Shown here piece after piece: positions 1 to 7,187 of a stretch of 34,116 nucleotides of DNA. The notes beneath the pieces were generated by a model. The model searched no databases and had not been told where the DNA came from. It was given only the letters and a program-made list of their open reading frames with translations. The stretch is taken from the IMG/VR virus record IMGVR_UViG_3300037502_002931, positions 1 through 34,116 of that record; one strand, written 5' to 3'. Position 1 is the stretch's first letter. Each line of letters begins with the position of its first letter. This DNA is from a virus. The translations under genes were made by a program, and so were the position numbers.

Positions 1-172
1 TGCCCGCGCCAACAACGATGATGCCGTAGGGCAGGTCGCTTGCCGCGTTGGCAAGCTCGATGCGGCCCTGCGTCGCGGTGAGCGTCACGCCGCAGCCCTC
101 AGAGCCGCTGAAGTCGGTCTGAATCTGAGTAATCTGAGCGGGGGTCTTGTAAGTAAGAGGTCCGAGAGCCAT
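1..172 (-). CDS. Decoration/head protein, 5' part only (cut by window edge)
   Basis: This is the first 57 codons of the same gene that is complete at 33661-34095; it begins MALGPLTYKT and runs off the left edge. The start ATG is the complement of 170-172 and has an AGGAGA ribosome site about 6 bases upstream on the minus strand. It differs from the complete copy only by the silent change at base 128. It is not a second gene but the other side of the circle junction. On the circle it follows the protease/scaffold gene and precedes a paralogue and the capsid gene. Confidence 0.85.
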   Translation of the reverse strand, partial: MALGPLTYKTPAQITQIQTDFSGSEGCGVTLTATQGRIELANAASDLPYGIIVVGAG

Positions 173-193
173 GGTCTGTCTCCTTGCCCGCGA
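1..193. repeat. Terminal direct repeat, left copy (circular/permuted genome ends)
   Basis: Bases 1-193 match 33924-34116 with one difference (A at 128, G at 34051). The difference is in the third position of Thr15 of the decoration protein (ACT versus ACC) and is silent. The simplest reading is a circular or circularly permuted genome whose assembled ends overlap, giving a unique length of about 33,923 bases. A true short terminal repeat is less likely because the overlap ends inside coding and leader sequence rather than at an intergenic end. Confidence 0.9.
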
Positions 194-208
194 AGGGCGG
201 TTGGTTGC

Positions 209-904
209 TTAGTTGGTGCCGCGCGTGGACTTGAGCTCGAGCACCGCGTCAGGGGTCCGGCCCATCGAGAGCCAGGACGCCGCGAGGCCAACCGAGATGC
301 TCTCCTTGCTCGCGAGCTGCGTGATGAGCTTCCACTGGTCGTCATCCGACAGGTCAGCGAAGTGCTTGCTGCCCGGCTTGAGAGCCTCCGAGAGCGAAGC
401 CTCGCGCGAGCCAACGCCAACCGGCGCAACCGTGCGGGGGGCAGGTGCCGACTTCACTGCAGCTGCAGGAGCGAGGTCAGAAAGAAGAGCCTCGAACTTG
501 CCCTTGCCAGCCATGAAGGCGTCGGCAAGCATCGTCTCGGTGGCCGAGCTGACCTTGCGGTTGCCGAGAGCCGAGCGAACGTGAGCGAGCGCAGCCGTGC
601 GCTTGGCAACAGCCAGCTCACGCTTGAGCTTGATGACCTCCGAAAGCAGAGCCTCATCGTCCTTGGGCTCCTCCTCCTCGGCCTCTTCCTTCACCTCTTC
701 AACCGCCTCCTCGATGCCCTTGGCCTTCTCGAGCTCAGCGATAGCCGCAGCCTCGATGGCCTCCGCCTCGTCGTTGAGGTCGGGGTTGGCAGCGTGAGCC
801 TCGGTGTGAAGAGCCGGGAACAGCTTGGCAATAAGGGCCTCGGTCGCCGCAGCATCAAAGCCAAGCTCGGCACAGTAGGCAGCGCAATCTTCCTTGGTCA
901 TCAT
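209..904 (-). CDS. Nested scaffold protein from internal start
   Basis: Inside the protease gene two consecutive ATG codons (residues 188 and 189) follow GAGGGTGAG on the minus strand (complement of 908-916), a good ribosome site about 8 bases from its GAGG core. Starting there gives a 231-residue protein holding only the acidic coiled-coil half. Protease genes with an in-frame 3' scaffold gene are established for lambda C/Nu3 and Mu I/Z, so this arrangement is expected. The start itself is inferred from the ribosome site and from the domain boundary falling just before it. Confidence 0.5.
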   Translation of the reverse strand: MMTKEDCAAYCAELGFDAAATEALIAKLFPALHTEAHAANPDLNDEAEAIEAAAIAELEKAKGIEEAVEEVKEEAEEEEPKDDEALLSEVIKLKRELAVAKRTAALAHVRSALGNRKVSSATETMLADAFMAGKGKFEALLSDLAPAAAVKSAPAPRTVAPVGVGSREASLSEALKPGSKHFADLSDDDQWKLITQLASKESISVGLAASWLSMGRTPDAVLELKSTRGTN

Positions 905-1465
905 GTACTCACCCTCAGATAGAGATACCCCGCGCATGTCTGCGACTGGCACCTGTTGTGACTTGATTTGCGGGATGGTCACAAACGACACCTCGCCAAT
1001 GGCGAACGGGTAGCTCGGTGACTCATCAAGCTCAGTGCCTGCCCACGCCCGGATGTTGGGCGAGACGTAGGGCACCTCACCGGCATCGAACTTCTCGGCC
1101 CACTTCGGGCTCGTGATGTCGAGGCCGCCATAGACCATCCGGCGGCTCGGCTGCTTGATGCCGTGACGCGCTGCCTCTTCCTTGGTCAACACCACGATGC
1201 GGCGCAGGTAGCCCGCGGCCGTGCCGTCCTTGGTGTGCTCAACCGCAATCGGAGGCGCGAAGTCGGAGAGCCAGCGCTCGAGCGAGGCCACCGCATCATC
1301 GAAGTTGAAGCGCAGGTTATCGGCATCAGTCTCTGATGCATCGAAACGCCAGGTAGTGCCGTGTGCATTGATTGCACCTTCAGGCAACAGCGAGACCCAG
1401 CGAAGCCCGGTGTCGTCACCGAGGTTCACGGTCTGCGTGCGAAGTTTGAGGCGACTAGTGCGCAT
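209..1465 (-). CDS. Mu I-like prohead protease fused to scaffold
   Basis: A 418-residue protein in two parts. Residues about 1-180 resemble the Mu gpI-type head protease: VEHTKDGTAAGYL (75-87, with His77), YVSPNIRAW (133-141, Ser135 as nucleophile candidate) and a conserved end EVSFVTIPQI (158-167). Residues about 188-418 look like scaffold: acidic Glu-rich helix (about 230-275), a coiled coil and Ala/Pro linkers. In this family the protease matures the head and the C-terminal part directs capsid assembly before being degraded. It lies between portal-MuF and the decoration/capsid genes, the expected place. A nested start gives the scaffold alone (separate entry). The fold assignment rests on motifs and position; the exact catalytic residues are inferred. 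Confidence 0.8.
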   Translation of the reverse strand: MRTSRLKLRTQTVNLGDDTGLRWVSLLPEGAINAHGTTWRFDASETDADNLRFNFDDAVASLERWLSDFAPPIAVEHTKDGTAAGYLRRIVVLTKEEAARHGIKQPSRRMVYGGLDITSPKWAEKFDAGEVPYVSPNIRAWAGTELDESPSYPFAIGEVSFVTIPQIKSQQVPVADMRGVSLSEGEYMMTKEDCAAYCAELGFDAAATEALIAKLFPALHTEAHAANPDLNDEAEAIEAAAIAELEKAKGIEEAVEEVKEEAEEEEPKDDEALLSEVIKLKRELAVAKRTAALAHVRSALGNRKVSSATETMLADAFMAGKGKFEALLSDLAPAAAVKSAPAPRTVAPVGVGSREASLSEALKPGSKHFADLSDDDQWKLITQLASKESISVGLAASWLSMGRTPDAVLELKSTRGTN

Positions 1466-1539
1466 GCACCCCTCTTTGCACCGTACTGCACGCCACTTCT
1501 AGCCCCTTGCGGTGCGTTGCTGCTGTGCTAATGCAGCGA

Positions 1540-1559
1540 GCGCCGCACTAGCGCGGCGC
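1540..1559. other. GC-rich inverted repeat between divergent genes
   Basis: GCGCCGC (1540-1546) and GCGGCGC (1553-1559) form a perfect 7-bp stem with a 6-base loop. It lies in the 116-base gap (1466-1581) between the divergent protease and winged-helix genes. It could be an operator for the neighbouring regulator or a weak terminator; no T-run follows on either strand. Confidence 0.4.
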
Positions 1560-1581
1560 CATCGAACGGGGCGGTATTCTT

Positions 1582-1836
1582 TTGGCTACTCTCACACGTC
1601 GACAGCGCATGGTCCTTGATGCTCTGCTCATATGCCACCGGAAGCCGAGCATGCACCCCTCCCCTCGGTGGATTGCCAACCACATCGAGCACTGGGGAGA
1701 GAAGGCCGTCAGAGCCGACATTGCCAACCTTATCGCCCTCGGCCTCATCGAAGATGTCGAGGTCGGCACAGGTTCAGCACCTAGCAAGTACCGACTTTAC
1801 CAGTGCGACTGCACCTACTGTAAGAGGCCCTCATGA
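1582..1836 (+). CDS. Small winged-helix DNA-binding protein (putative regulator)
   Basis: An 84-residue protein read from a TTG start. Its layout is that of a winged-helix domain: helix RRQRMVLDALLICH (6-19), helix SPRWIANHIE (27-36), recognition-type helix EKAVRADIANLIALG (40-54), then a two-strand wing ending SKYRLY (68-73). A short Cys cluster (C75, C77, C80) follows. It is on the strand opposite to the surrounding head genes and overlaps the next gene by ATGA, so the two form a small unit of their own. No good ribosome site precedes the TTG; an internal ATG at 1609 would cut into the first helix. It may regulate phage transcription; the target is unknown. Confidence 0.65.
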   Translation: MATLTRRQRMVLDALLICHRKPSMHPSPRWIANHIEHWGEKAVRADIANLIALGLIEDVEVGTGSAPSKYRLYQCDCTYCKRPS

Positions 1837-2042
1837 GTGATTCGTTCAAGTCCTGGCACATCCCCCTCTCAGCCGAAGCCAAGGCCGAGGCTCTCAAGCG
1901 CATCACCGAGAGGCACCAGCTCCTCCTCGAGGTCGGCCCCGTCGCCTTCGCTGCCCTCGGCAGGTCAGACTTCAACCGCGTCAAGGAGGTCGCTGTGCTG
2001 CATCGGGGGCAGTTCGTGCCCTCGAGAGACTACCTGGAGTAG
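1833..2042 (+). CDS. Small protein of unknown function paired with the winged-helix gene
   Basis: A 69-residue protein beginning MSDSFKSWHIPLSAEAKAEA, with its ATG overlapping the TGA of the preceding gene (ATGA), which suggests translational coupling. It is mostly helical and charged in the first half (residues 12-33) and has no recognised motif. Its last 13 bases overlap the 3' end of the portal-MuF gene tail to tail. Third-position G/C bias (ATC, GAG, CTC) matches the rest of the phage, which supports real coding. Function is not recognised. Confidence 0.55.
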   Translation: MSDSFKSWHIPLSAEAKAEALKRITERHQLLLEVGPVAFAALGRSDFNRVKEVAVLHRGQFVPSRDYLE

Positions 2043-4930
2043 ATAGCGAACCAGCCGCACCGGCACCGGCCCGCACCGCCTAGACAGTTGGGGTCAGGCA
2101 GCGGGGGCAGGTTCAATGACGACTTGTCTGCGCTGATGTAGTCAGACACCCGAACACGCTCGCCCGTGTCGGCAGCTGCACAGATGCTGCAGCGGTTGCC
2201 GTCAGGGATGCTCGACCGAACCACGAACGTCGGCACCGCACCAACCGCCGCAGGGGCCTGTGCGTACGCTGCCGTGCGTGATGCCGCCTCCACCATGTTG
2301 CGGCTGTCGGTAGCCGAGCTGAGCAGACCCAGTGGCGTGATGCGGCTCACCCATGTGGCAGCGTCGGCACCAGCGAGCAGCGCATTCTCCACCTCGGTCT
2401 GCACTCGGTTGGCAATCGTCTCGGCCGCCGTCTGCGTCATAGCCGCCGCCTGTGCGAACTGCTGAGACGCCGCACCCGCGAGCGCTGCCGTGCCTGCATC
2501 GACACCTGCCGCAGTCATCGTGTTCACCGGCGCATCAGGCAGCGAGCGCTTGGCCTCATCGAACACATCGGACTGCACCGACGCGCGAAGCAAAGCCGCG
2601 TTGTTTGACAGGCTCTTGCTGTAGAGGTCCAGGTACAAAAAGTAGATGCGGTCACGCTCGCCCGCCTGCCAGCCGTCCTTCAGAGCCTCCTTGATTGCGC
2701 CTCTGTGAGCCGAGGCAATCGCCTCGATGCTCATCATCAGCTTCTCATCGAGGTCCTGCCGCTGGTCAGCCAGGTCAACCCAGCCGACTACCTGCTCCTC
2801 TGGCCGCAGCTCACGAGGGGCCAAGAACTCCTTGCCGTTCGCATCGACTACAAGGACCCCTTCCCCTTCCCCGTCTGCGAGGTCGCCGTGGCTCTCACCG
2901 CAGCCGCAGCCGTCATTGAGCCGGGCAGCGCGGTGGTGAGCAGCCGAGGCATAGGCCATCATCAGGCCACGCACCCACTGCTTGCATGCCTCCCCGCCTC
3001 GCAACTGGTACGAGTGCCAGGACGCGCCCTTGTCGGCAAACGACTTGGTGCCAGAGAGACGGGGCAGCGTGCTGCTGAACCACTCGGCCAGCTTGACCAC
3101 GCGGCTCCATGCCAGGCGCTTGCCGGCAGCGAGGTCACGAGCCATGAGCAGCGCCTCGGTGTCCGATGTCTTGCCCTTGCTCACAGACCGGTGCGCATCG
3201 AGCGCCTCGGCCGCTGCCTTCCTTACCGAGTCAGGCACGACAACATCGGGGCGCTCTGCAAGAGAGGCCGACAGGATGGTGGCTGCCTCGGCCATCAGAG
3301 CGTCGGCAGGCTGCGTCGAGGCAGGCGCAAAAGCAGGGCTCTCCCCGATGACCGCAGGTACCTCGATGTTCTCGCTGACCTTGACCTGTGGCACCGCGTC
3401 GGCTGCCGTCTGAGGCGAGGCAGGAGCAACCACCGAGGATTGCTCGGCAGTTGGGCCAGTAGGTGCAACATTTGCACTAACTGCCGCCTCCGGCTTCACC
3501 GCCGTCTGCGCTGCCACCATGGCCTCAGCCGTCGAGCGCGTCATGCCTGCCGACACCAGCAGCAGGATGGCCGCCTCCGGTGCGATAGGCGCAGGGTTGG
3601 TTGGGCTAGGCACCAGAGCCGCAAGCACCTGCTGTGCAATCTGAAGCGAGCCGACAAGCAACGGCGCAGGGGTATCCTCGGTGACCTCGACCACCTTCTC
3701 GGCAGGCAGCTCAGGCGCGCCGATGACCTTGCGGGCCCATGCCTCGTCATCAGGACCGCGCGTGATGAGGCCGGCCTGCACGCCCTGGACATAGGCAGCC
3801 CAGCCCTCCATGCCCGTCGTCATCTCGGCCGACTGAATCTGCACGCGAGGCAACTTGCCCGTGTAGCCTACGTCCTTGGCCAGCCACGCGAACATGCCGC
3901 GCGAGGCACGGTCGAAGACGTTGTTGAGCCATGCCTTAGCCTTGCGACCCGCTGCACCGTCGAGCGTCTCGGCCATGGCACGAGAGCCGAACTGTGCAAT
4001 ACCGGCAAGGGGCGCGTTGAGCTTCTTCTCAATCTGACGGTCCCAGTACTCAAGCTGCTCGATGACAGCCGGTGCCGTGCCAGAGGGGTAGCGCATCTCG
4101 ATGTCGACCTGCTTAGGCCGCAGCAGGTACTTGCGCTGGCCGTCTTGGAACTGCTGGCCGAACGTGTTGAACGCTTCGATGTCATCCTCGGTGACCGACG
4201 GCTCGTAGGCAATGTCGAGGAAGCCCCAGCTCAGCTGATTGTAGATACCCGCGTTGATGGCAATCTGCTTCCAAAGCTCGAACGGCTGCAGGCAGTCACG
4301 CAGCATCGACCGGCCCTCGAACTCCATCGAGCCAGCCGTGCCGTGAACCACATGCACGAGCTGGTCCGCGTCGAGGTCGTCATAGCCGTTAGGGGTCGAG
4401 AACCGAGCGCCGCCGAAGAGGTGCCCGTTCGGACGCCACAGCATGACCGCATTGTGTGCGACTGGGTACCACTCAATCTGGGTGTCGTTGAGCCGGCGCG
4501 GGAACATGAGGCCGAAGCCCATGAAGGCATCAAGCAGCGGGTAGGCCCACAAGGCAGAGCCGCCTTCAATCATGCCCTCGTAGACAACCGCATCCTCGAT
4601 GGTGGCCGCCCGGCACAGGTCCATGAAGGCAAGCTCCTCTGCGCCTGGCTGCCGGTGGTGCGTCCAAACCACCTCCTTGGGCAGAGCCGAGCCCTCGTTG
4701 ATTGCCCAGTAGACCGCAGCCGCAATGCCAACGTGCGTCTGCATCATCTCCTGGTACTTGCCCGGCAGACCACCGACGCCGCGGCGGTCCATGGGCAGGA
4801 ATGTCAGATTCGGGTCGGCATCAGGCAGGCCGCCTCGAGCGTTACGCGCACCGGACATGTTCACGCGGGCTGCCGCCTGCGCTGCCGTCATCGGAATCGT
4901 GCCGTTGTTGCCCACTACCGGCCTCACCAT
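2030..4930 (-). CDS. Portal protein fused to a MuF-type head protein
   Basis: A 966-residue protein with several parts. Residues about 40-400 are portal-like, closest in feel to Mu gp29/DUF935 portals (GRSMLRDCLQPFELWKQI at 206-223; IEKKLNAPLAGIAQFG at 300-315). A Pro/Ala-rich linker covers about 420-565. Residues about 568-653 carry a small module (VRKAAAEAL, MARDLAAGKRL, YQLRGGEACKQW) that resembles a domain often fused to phage structural proteins. The C-terminus (about 780-966) is MuF-like with C914-x2-C917 and C949...C956-x-C958 before GW. Portals form the DNA channel at the head vertex; MuF domains act in head assembly or are ejected. The start overlaps the large terminase stop by 7 bases. 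Confidence 0.85.
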   Translation of the reverse strand: MVRPVVGNNGTIPMTAAQAAARVNMSGARNARGGLPDADPNLTFLPMDRRGVGGLPGKYQEMMQTHVGIAAAVYWAINEGSALPKEVVWTHHRQPGAEELAFMDLCRAATIEDAVVYEGMIEGGSALWAYPLLDAFMGFGLMFPRRLNDTQIEWYPVAHNAVMLWRPNGHLFGGARFSTPNGYDDLDADQLVHVVHGTAGSMEFEGRSMLRDCLQPFELWKQIAINAGIYNQLSWGFLDIAYEPSVTEDDIEAFNTFGQQFQDGQRKYLLRPKQVDIEMRYPSGTAPAVIEQLEYWDRQIEKKLNAPLAGIAQFGSRAMAETLDGAAGRKAKAWLNNVFDRASRGMFAWLAKDVGYTGKLPRVQIQSAEMTTGMEGWAAYVQGVQAGLITRGPDDEAWARKVIGAPELPAEKVVEVTEDTPAPLLVGSLQIAQQVLAALVPSPTNPAPIAPEAAILLLVSAGMTRSTAEAMVAAQTAVKPEAAVSANVAPTGPTAEQSSVVAPASPQTAADAVPQVKVSENIEVPAVIGESPAFAPASTQPADALMAEAATILSASLAERPDVVVPDSVRKAAAEALDAHRSVSKGKTSDTEALLMARDLAAGKRLAWSRVVKLAEWFSSTLPRLSGTKSFADKGASWHSYQLRGGEACKQWVRGLMMAYASAAHHRAARLNDGCGCGESHGDLADGEGEGVLVVDANGKEFLAPRELRPEEQVVGWVDLADQRQDLDEKLMMSIEAIASAHRGAIKEALKDGWQAGERDRIYFLYLDLYSKSLSNNAALLRASVQSDVFDEAKRSLPDAPVNTMTAAGVDAGTAALAGAASQQFAQAAAMTQTAAETIANRVQTEVENALLAGADAATWVSRITPLGLLSSATDSRNMVEAASRTAAYAQAPAAVGAVPTFVVRSSIPDGNRCSICAAADTGERVRVSDYISADKSSLNLPPLPDPNCLGGAGRCRCGWFAIYSR

Positions 4931-6189
4931 GTGCTACCTCTGCTGGCTTGCTGCACGCTGCTGCCGATGTAGGCCCGCCGCGTCTGTGCTGTTACACCTA
5001 GTTTCTCGGCCCCATACCATGCCAGCGCGTGTGCGCACACAGTATCGTCATGCATCCCCGATGGTGCACCATACACGACTCGGCCCTGCTTCACATCGTA
5101 CTCGAACGCTTCGAGCTCAGCACGGTGCGGGCCGTCGAGCACGCTCGTCCTACCTTGTTGCAGCGCCAGTGCAAGCCCCTCCATCAATCCCTGCTTGCTG
5201 GCCGAGCTGAAGATGTAGGGCTCGCACCACAGCCGAGCCGCAGCCAGCTGCTCGCCTACCGCGTCACCCACGCCCGTCGCATCGTAGAAGAGGCAGGCCT
5301 TGCTGCCGGCACCCACGATGCGCGAGACCTCTGCCACGAGAGCCGAGTAGGACAGCCCGTGCCAGCGGTGCATGACCGCCACGTGCCGGTTGCTGTCGAG
5401 GCCGACCAACACAGCCCAGTCTCGCTTGCGGGCGATGTCGAGGCCCCACACCCGCACCTGCCCGCCTGTCGCCTGCCCGTTGTTGAGCTCAGCGCAGGCC
5501 CGCACCGCGTCGATGCCAAACGGGTTGCCACCATCGTCAGCAGGCTCGCAGTAGTAGAGCTCCCTGAACACGGCCACCGGCAAGGACCGTCTGGCCATCT
5601 CGAGGTCGGCAGCCGAGAACAGACCGCCCGCAATGGCATCGTCGGCCGTGAGACGGTGATAGGCAAAGCCCGGCTCGCCGCTCTCGCCCTTGCGTGACCA
5701 CTGGTAGTGTCGGTTGGCCCTGCCCCGCACGTTGCCGCACAGCCGCAGCTTGCCGCGCGTCGCCGTGGTCGTGGAGTAGACCGCGTCAACAGCGTCATCC
5801 TTCATGCGGCTCGCCTCGTCCAGGACAGCCGAGGTCACTGCCGAGCCATAGAGGTTATCGGGCTTGTCGGCCGACCGAAAGGACCAACGGCGGTCACCAG
5901 GCGCAATGATGGCCTTGTCGGCCAGAGCCTGCCTGAAGCCAGGTTGGTTGCGCAGGAGCGACCACGCCACCCGATAGGCCATCATGCTCTGCTCGTAGAC
6001 TGGTGCCACCCACCAATGCTCAGCGTCGGTCGGCCCCTCGAGCAGCTGCTTGATTTGCCACACGATAGCCGAGGTGGTCTTGCCGGACTTGGTCGTGCTC
6101 TCGATGCAGACGATGCGTGCCGGGTCGTTGATGGCATCCCACTGCTTCTCATACAGCGCAGGCAGGGTGACCTCAGCGGTCGGCATCAC
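4924..6189 (-). CDS. terL: Terminase large subunit
   Basis: The 421-residue DNA-packaging motor. The ATPase half has a Walker A-type loop ESTTKSGKTTSA (30-41) and Walker B AVLDEAS (121-127, D124/E125). The nuclease half has the three acidic positions of the RNase H-like fold: GLDIARKRDWAV (D251), FYDATGVGD (D303) and MHDDTV (D381/D382). The length is near the lower end for the family, but all key residues are present. Its ATG overlaps the small terminase stop by four bases (ATGA) and its stop overlaps the portal start, so the three are translated as a coupled set. Confidence 0.95.
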   Translation of the reverse strand: MMPTAEVTLPALYEKQWDAINDPARIVCIESTTKSGKTTSAIVWQIKQLLEGPTDAEHWWVAPVYEQSMMAYRVAWSLLRNQPGFRQALADKAIIAPGDRRWSFRSADKPDNLYGSAVTSAVLDEASRMKDDAVDAVYSTTTATRGKLRLCGNVRGRANRHYQWSRKGESGEPGFAYHRLTADDAIAGGLFSAADLEMARRSLPVAVFRELYYCEPADDGGNPFGIDAVRACAELNNGQATGGQVRVWGLDIARKRDWAVLVGLDSNRHVAVMHRWHGLSYSALVAEVSRIVGAGSKACLFYDATGVGDAVGEQLAAARLWCEPYIFSSASKQGLMEGLALALQQGRTSVLDGPHRAELEAFEYDVKQGRVVYGAPSGMHDDTVCAHALAWYGAEKLGVTAQTRRAYIGSSVQQASRGSTW

Positions 6190-6599
6190 TCACCCTCATC
6201 AACGCGCGTCACGCGGGGGATGGTCACCGTGAACTTGAGAGGCTCCCCGCCACTGGTGAGGTCGAGGGCCGACTTACTGACCGCATCGAGGCCGTTGAGC
6301 TTGGCACGCCGCTCCTCGATGCTGAGCACCGTGGTAACAGCCTTGAGGTCGCCCTCCTTGGCCTGCGTCCACACCGAGCGCAGGAGTTGGTCAAGCCGCT
6401 CGGCAGCCTCCTTGCGCTCCTCGGCCGCGCTCGCAACCGCATGCTCCTGGACTTCCTTGCGCGCCTGCGTCAGCAGCTCGGTGACATACTTGCAGCTAAT
6501 GCCGAGCTTGAGGGCGATGTCGTTGTGCGACCACCCACCCAGCCGCAGCTCCCACGCCTGCCTCGTGTACTCGGCTCGCTGTTCGTTGCTCCATGCCAT
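6186..6599 (-). CDS. terS: Terminase small subunit
   Basis: A DNA-recognition subunit of 137 residues from this start (MAWSNEQRAEYTRQAW). It has an N-terminal helix-turn-helix (GWSHNDIALKLGISCKYVTELL, roughly residues 21-42), a charged helical middle for oligomerisation and a C-terminal tail. The frame stays open to an ATG at 6704, which would add 35 residues, but that extension (MPSVTVLPLTPTLL...) is mostly translated CGGTAACA repeat sequence and has no ribosome site, so I prefer 6599. It is the first gene of the late block, as is usual for terS-terL pairs. Confidence 0.85.
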   Translation of the reverse strand: MAWSNEQRAEYTRQAWELRLGGWSHNDIALKLGISCKYVTELLTQARKEVQEHAVASAAEERKEAAERLDQLLRSVWTQAKEGDLKAVTTVLSIEERRAKLNGLDAVSKSALDLTSGGEPLKFTVTIPRVTRVDEGE

Positions 6600-6680
6600 G
6601 AGCCAAGTGTGCCACCGGTGTCTTGGCAGGTCAAGTCCGGCTCTCGCGCACACGCGAGGCTTGAGGAGGGTTGGTGTGAG

Positions 6681-6974
6681 CGGTAACACGGTAACAGAGG
6701 GCATGTTACCGTCAAAACCGACTTATGTTGTTGAACTGCCTAGACAATCGGGCTGCGGTAACAGAGTAACAGGGTTTTTGCATATACCATGTGTAAGACG
6801 AGGGAGGTTCCTTGGGCGGGTGCGCGTAGGTGCGCGCGCGCGTACATATACATGTTTTTGCTGTTACTCCTGTTACTCTTACTCAAAACAGTCATTATCA
6901 TCAATCATCATAGGGGTTTAGTCGGTAACAGCAGCGGTAACAGAGCAGTAACAGGATTTGACAGTCTGTTACCG
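6681..6974. repeat. Array of CGGTAACA octamers (iterons/operators)
   Basis: Exact CGGTAACA: 6681-6688, 6689-6696, 6756-6763, 6923-6930, 6935-6942. Exact inverted copies TGTTACCG: 6704-6711, 6967-6974. Variants: GAGTAACA 6764-6771, CAGTAACA 6946-6953, and TGTTACTC 6862-6869 and 6871-6878. The first two are in tandem without spacing and face the inverted copy 7 bases on. This is far above chance for an 8-mer in under 300 bases and marks binding sites for a repeated-site DNA-binding protein. Confidence 0.85.
6830..6855. other. Alternating purine-pyrimidine tract (Z-DNA prone)
   Basis: Twenty-six bases alternate purine and pyrimidine without a break: GTGCGCGCGCGCG followed by TACATATACATGT. Alternating GC/GT runs are established Z-DNA formers under negative supercoiling. 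The second half is AT-rich and leads directly into the melted-looking patch and the TGTTACTC pair. Confidence 0.6.
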
Positions 6975-6986
6975 CTCTTCGGCTAA
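6958..6986 (+). promoter_or_regulatory. Possible early promoter with octamer in its spacer
   Basis: A consensus -35 box TTGACA sits at 6958-6963 upstream of the early operon. At the usual 17-base spacing the sequence is GGCTAA, a poor -10, so the call is weak. What makes it notable is that the inverted octamer TGTTACCG (6967-6974) lies in the spacer, where a bound protein would block polymerase. Confidence 0.3.
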
Positions 6987-7187
6987 GTGCCTGATACCTC
7001 GTTGCAGGCCTGCCGGCTCGGAGGTCGCGTGCGTACGCGGGCACGGCGCGGGTGTGCGCGCGTGTGCGTACGCGCCGTGCGTGTGCGTGTGCGCGCGCGC
7101 TACGCGAGGCTGCGGGTCAGCGCAAGCCAAAAGCGCATCGAGGCCCTCGAGCTGGTGCCACGACACACGCTCAAGGACCTCGACTAG
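6987..7187 (+). CDS. Doubtful small Arg-rich ORF upstream of the primase
   Basis: A 66-codon frame from a GTG start, ending in TAG 23 bases before the primase ATG. The middle is Arg/Val/Ala-rich because it crosses the alternating GC tract, but the last 20 codons (KRIEALELVPRHTLKDLD) use ATC, GAG, CTC and CTG as real genes here do. There is no ribosome site at the GTG. It could be a small basic nucleic-acid-binding protein, a relic, or chance. No family is recognised. Confidence 0.22.
   Translation: MPDTSLQACRLGGRVRTRARRGCARVCVRAVRVRVRARYARLRVSASQKRIEALELVPRHTLKDLD
7041..7100. other. Inverted repeat and long alternating GC/GT tract in the primase leader
   Basis: GCACGGCGCG (7041-7050) and CGCGCCGTGC (7071-7080) are perfect 10-bp reverse complements around a 20-base loop. 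Overlapping this, 7052-7075 and 7076-7100 alternate purine and pyrimidine, 49 bases with one phase slip. The region could form a strong hairpin in the leader RNA, a cruciform, or Z-DNA in the duplex. Confidence 0.55.

Noticed and set aside
2705-4972. 755-codon plus-strand ORF opposite the portal gene
   Set aside because: It is antisense to a clear portal-MuF gene, is rich in Arg/His/Leu from complement codons, has no ribosome site, and arises from strong GC third-position bias.
6600-6704. 35-residue N-terminal extension of the small terminase
   Set aside because: It translates the octamer repeats, has no ribosome site, and the helix-turn-helix starts shortly after the later ATG. Kept as an alternative start only.
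5707-6921. 404-codon plus-strand ORF opposite the terminase genes
   Set aside because: Antisense to both terminase genes with recognised motifs and running through the octamer array; composition is that of a shadow frame.
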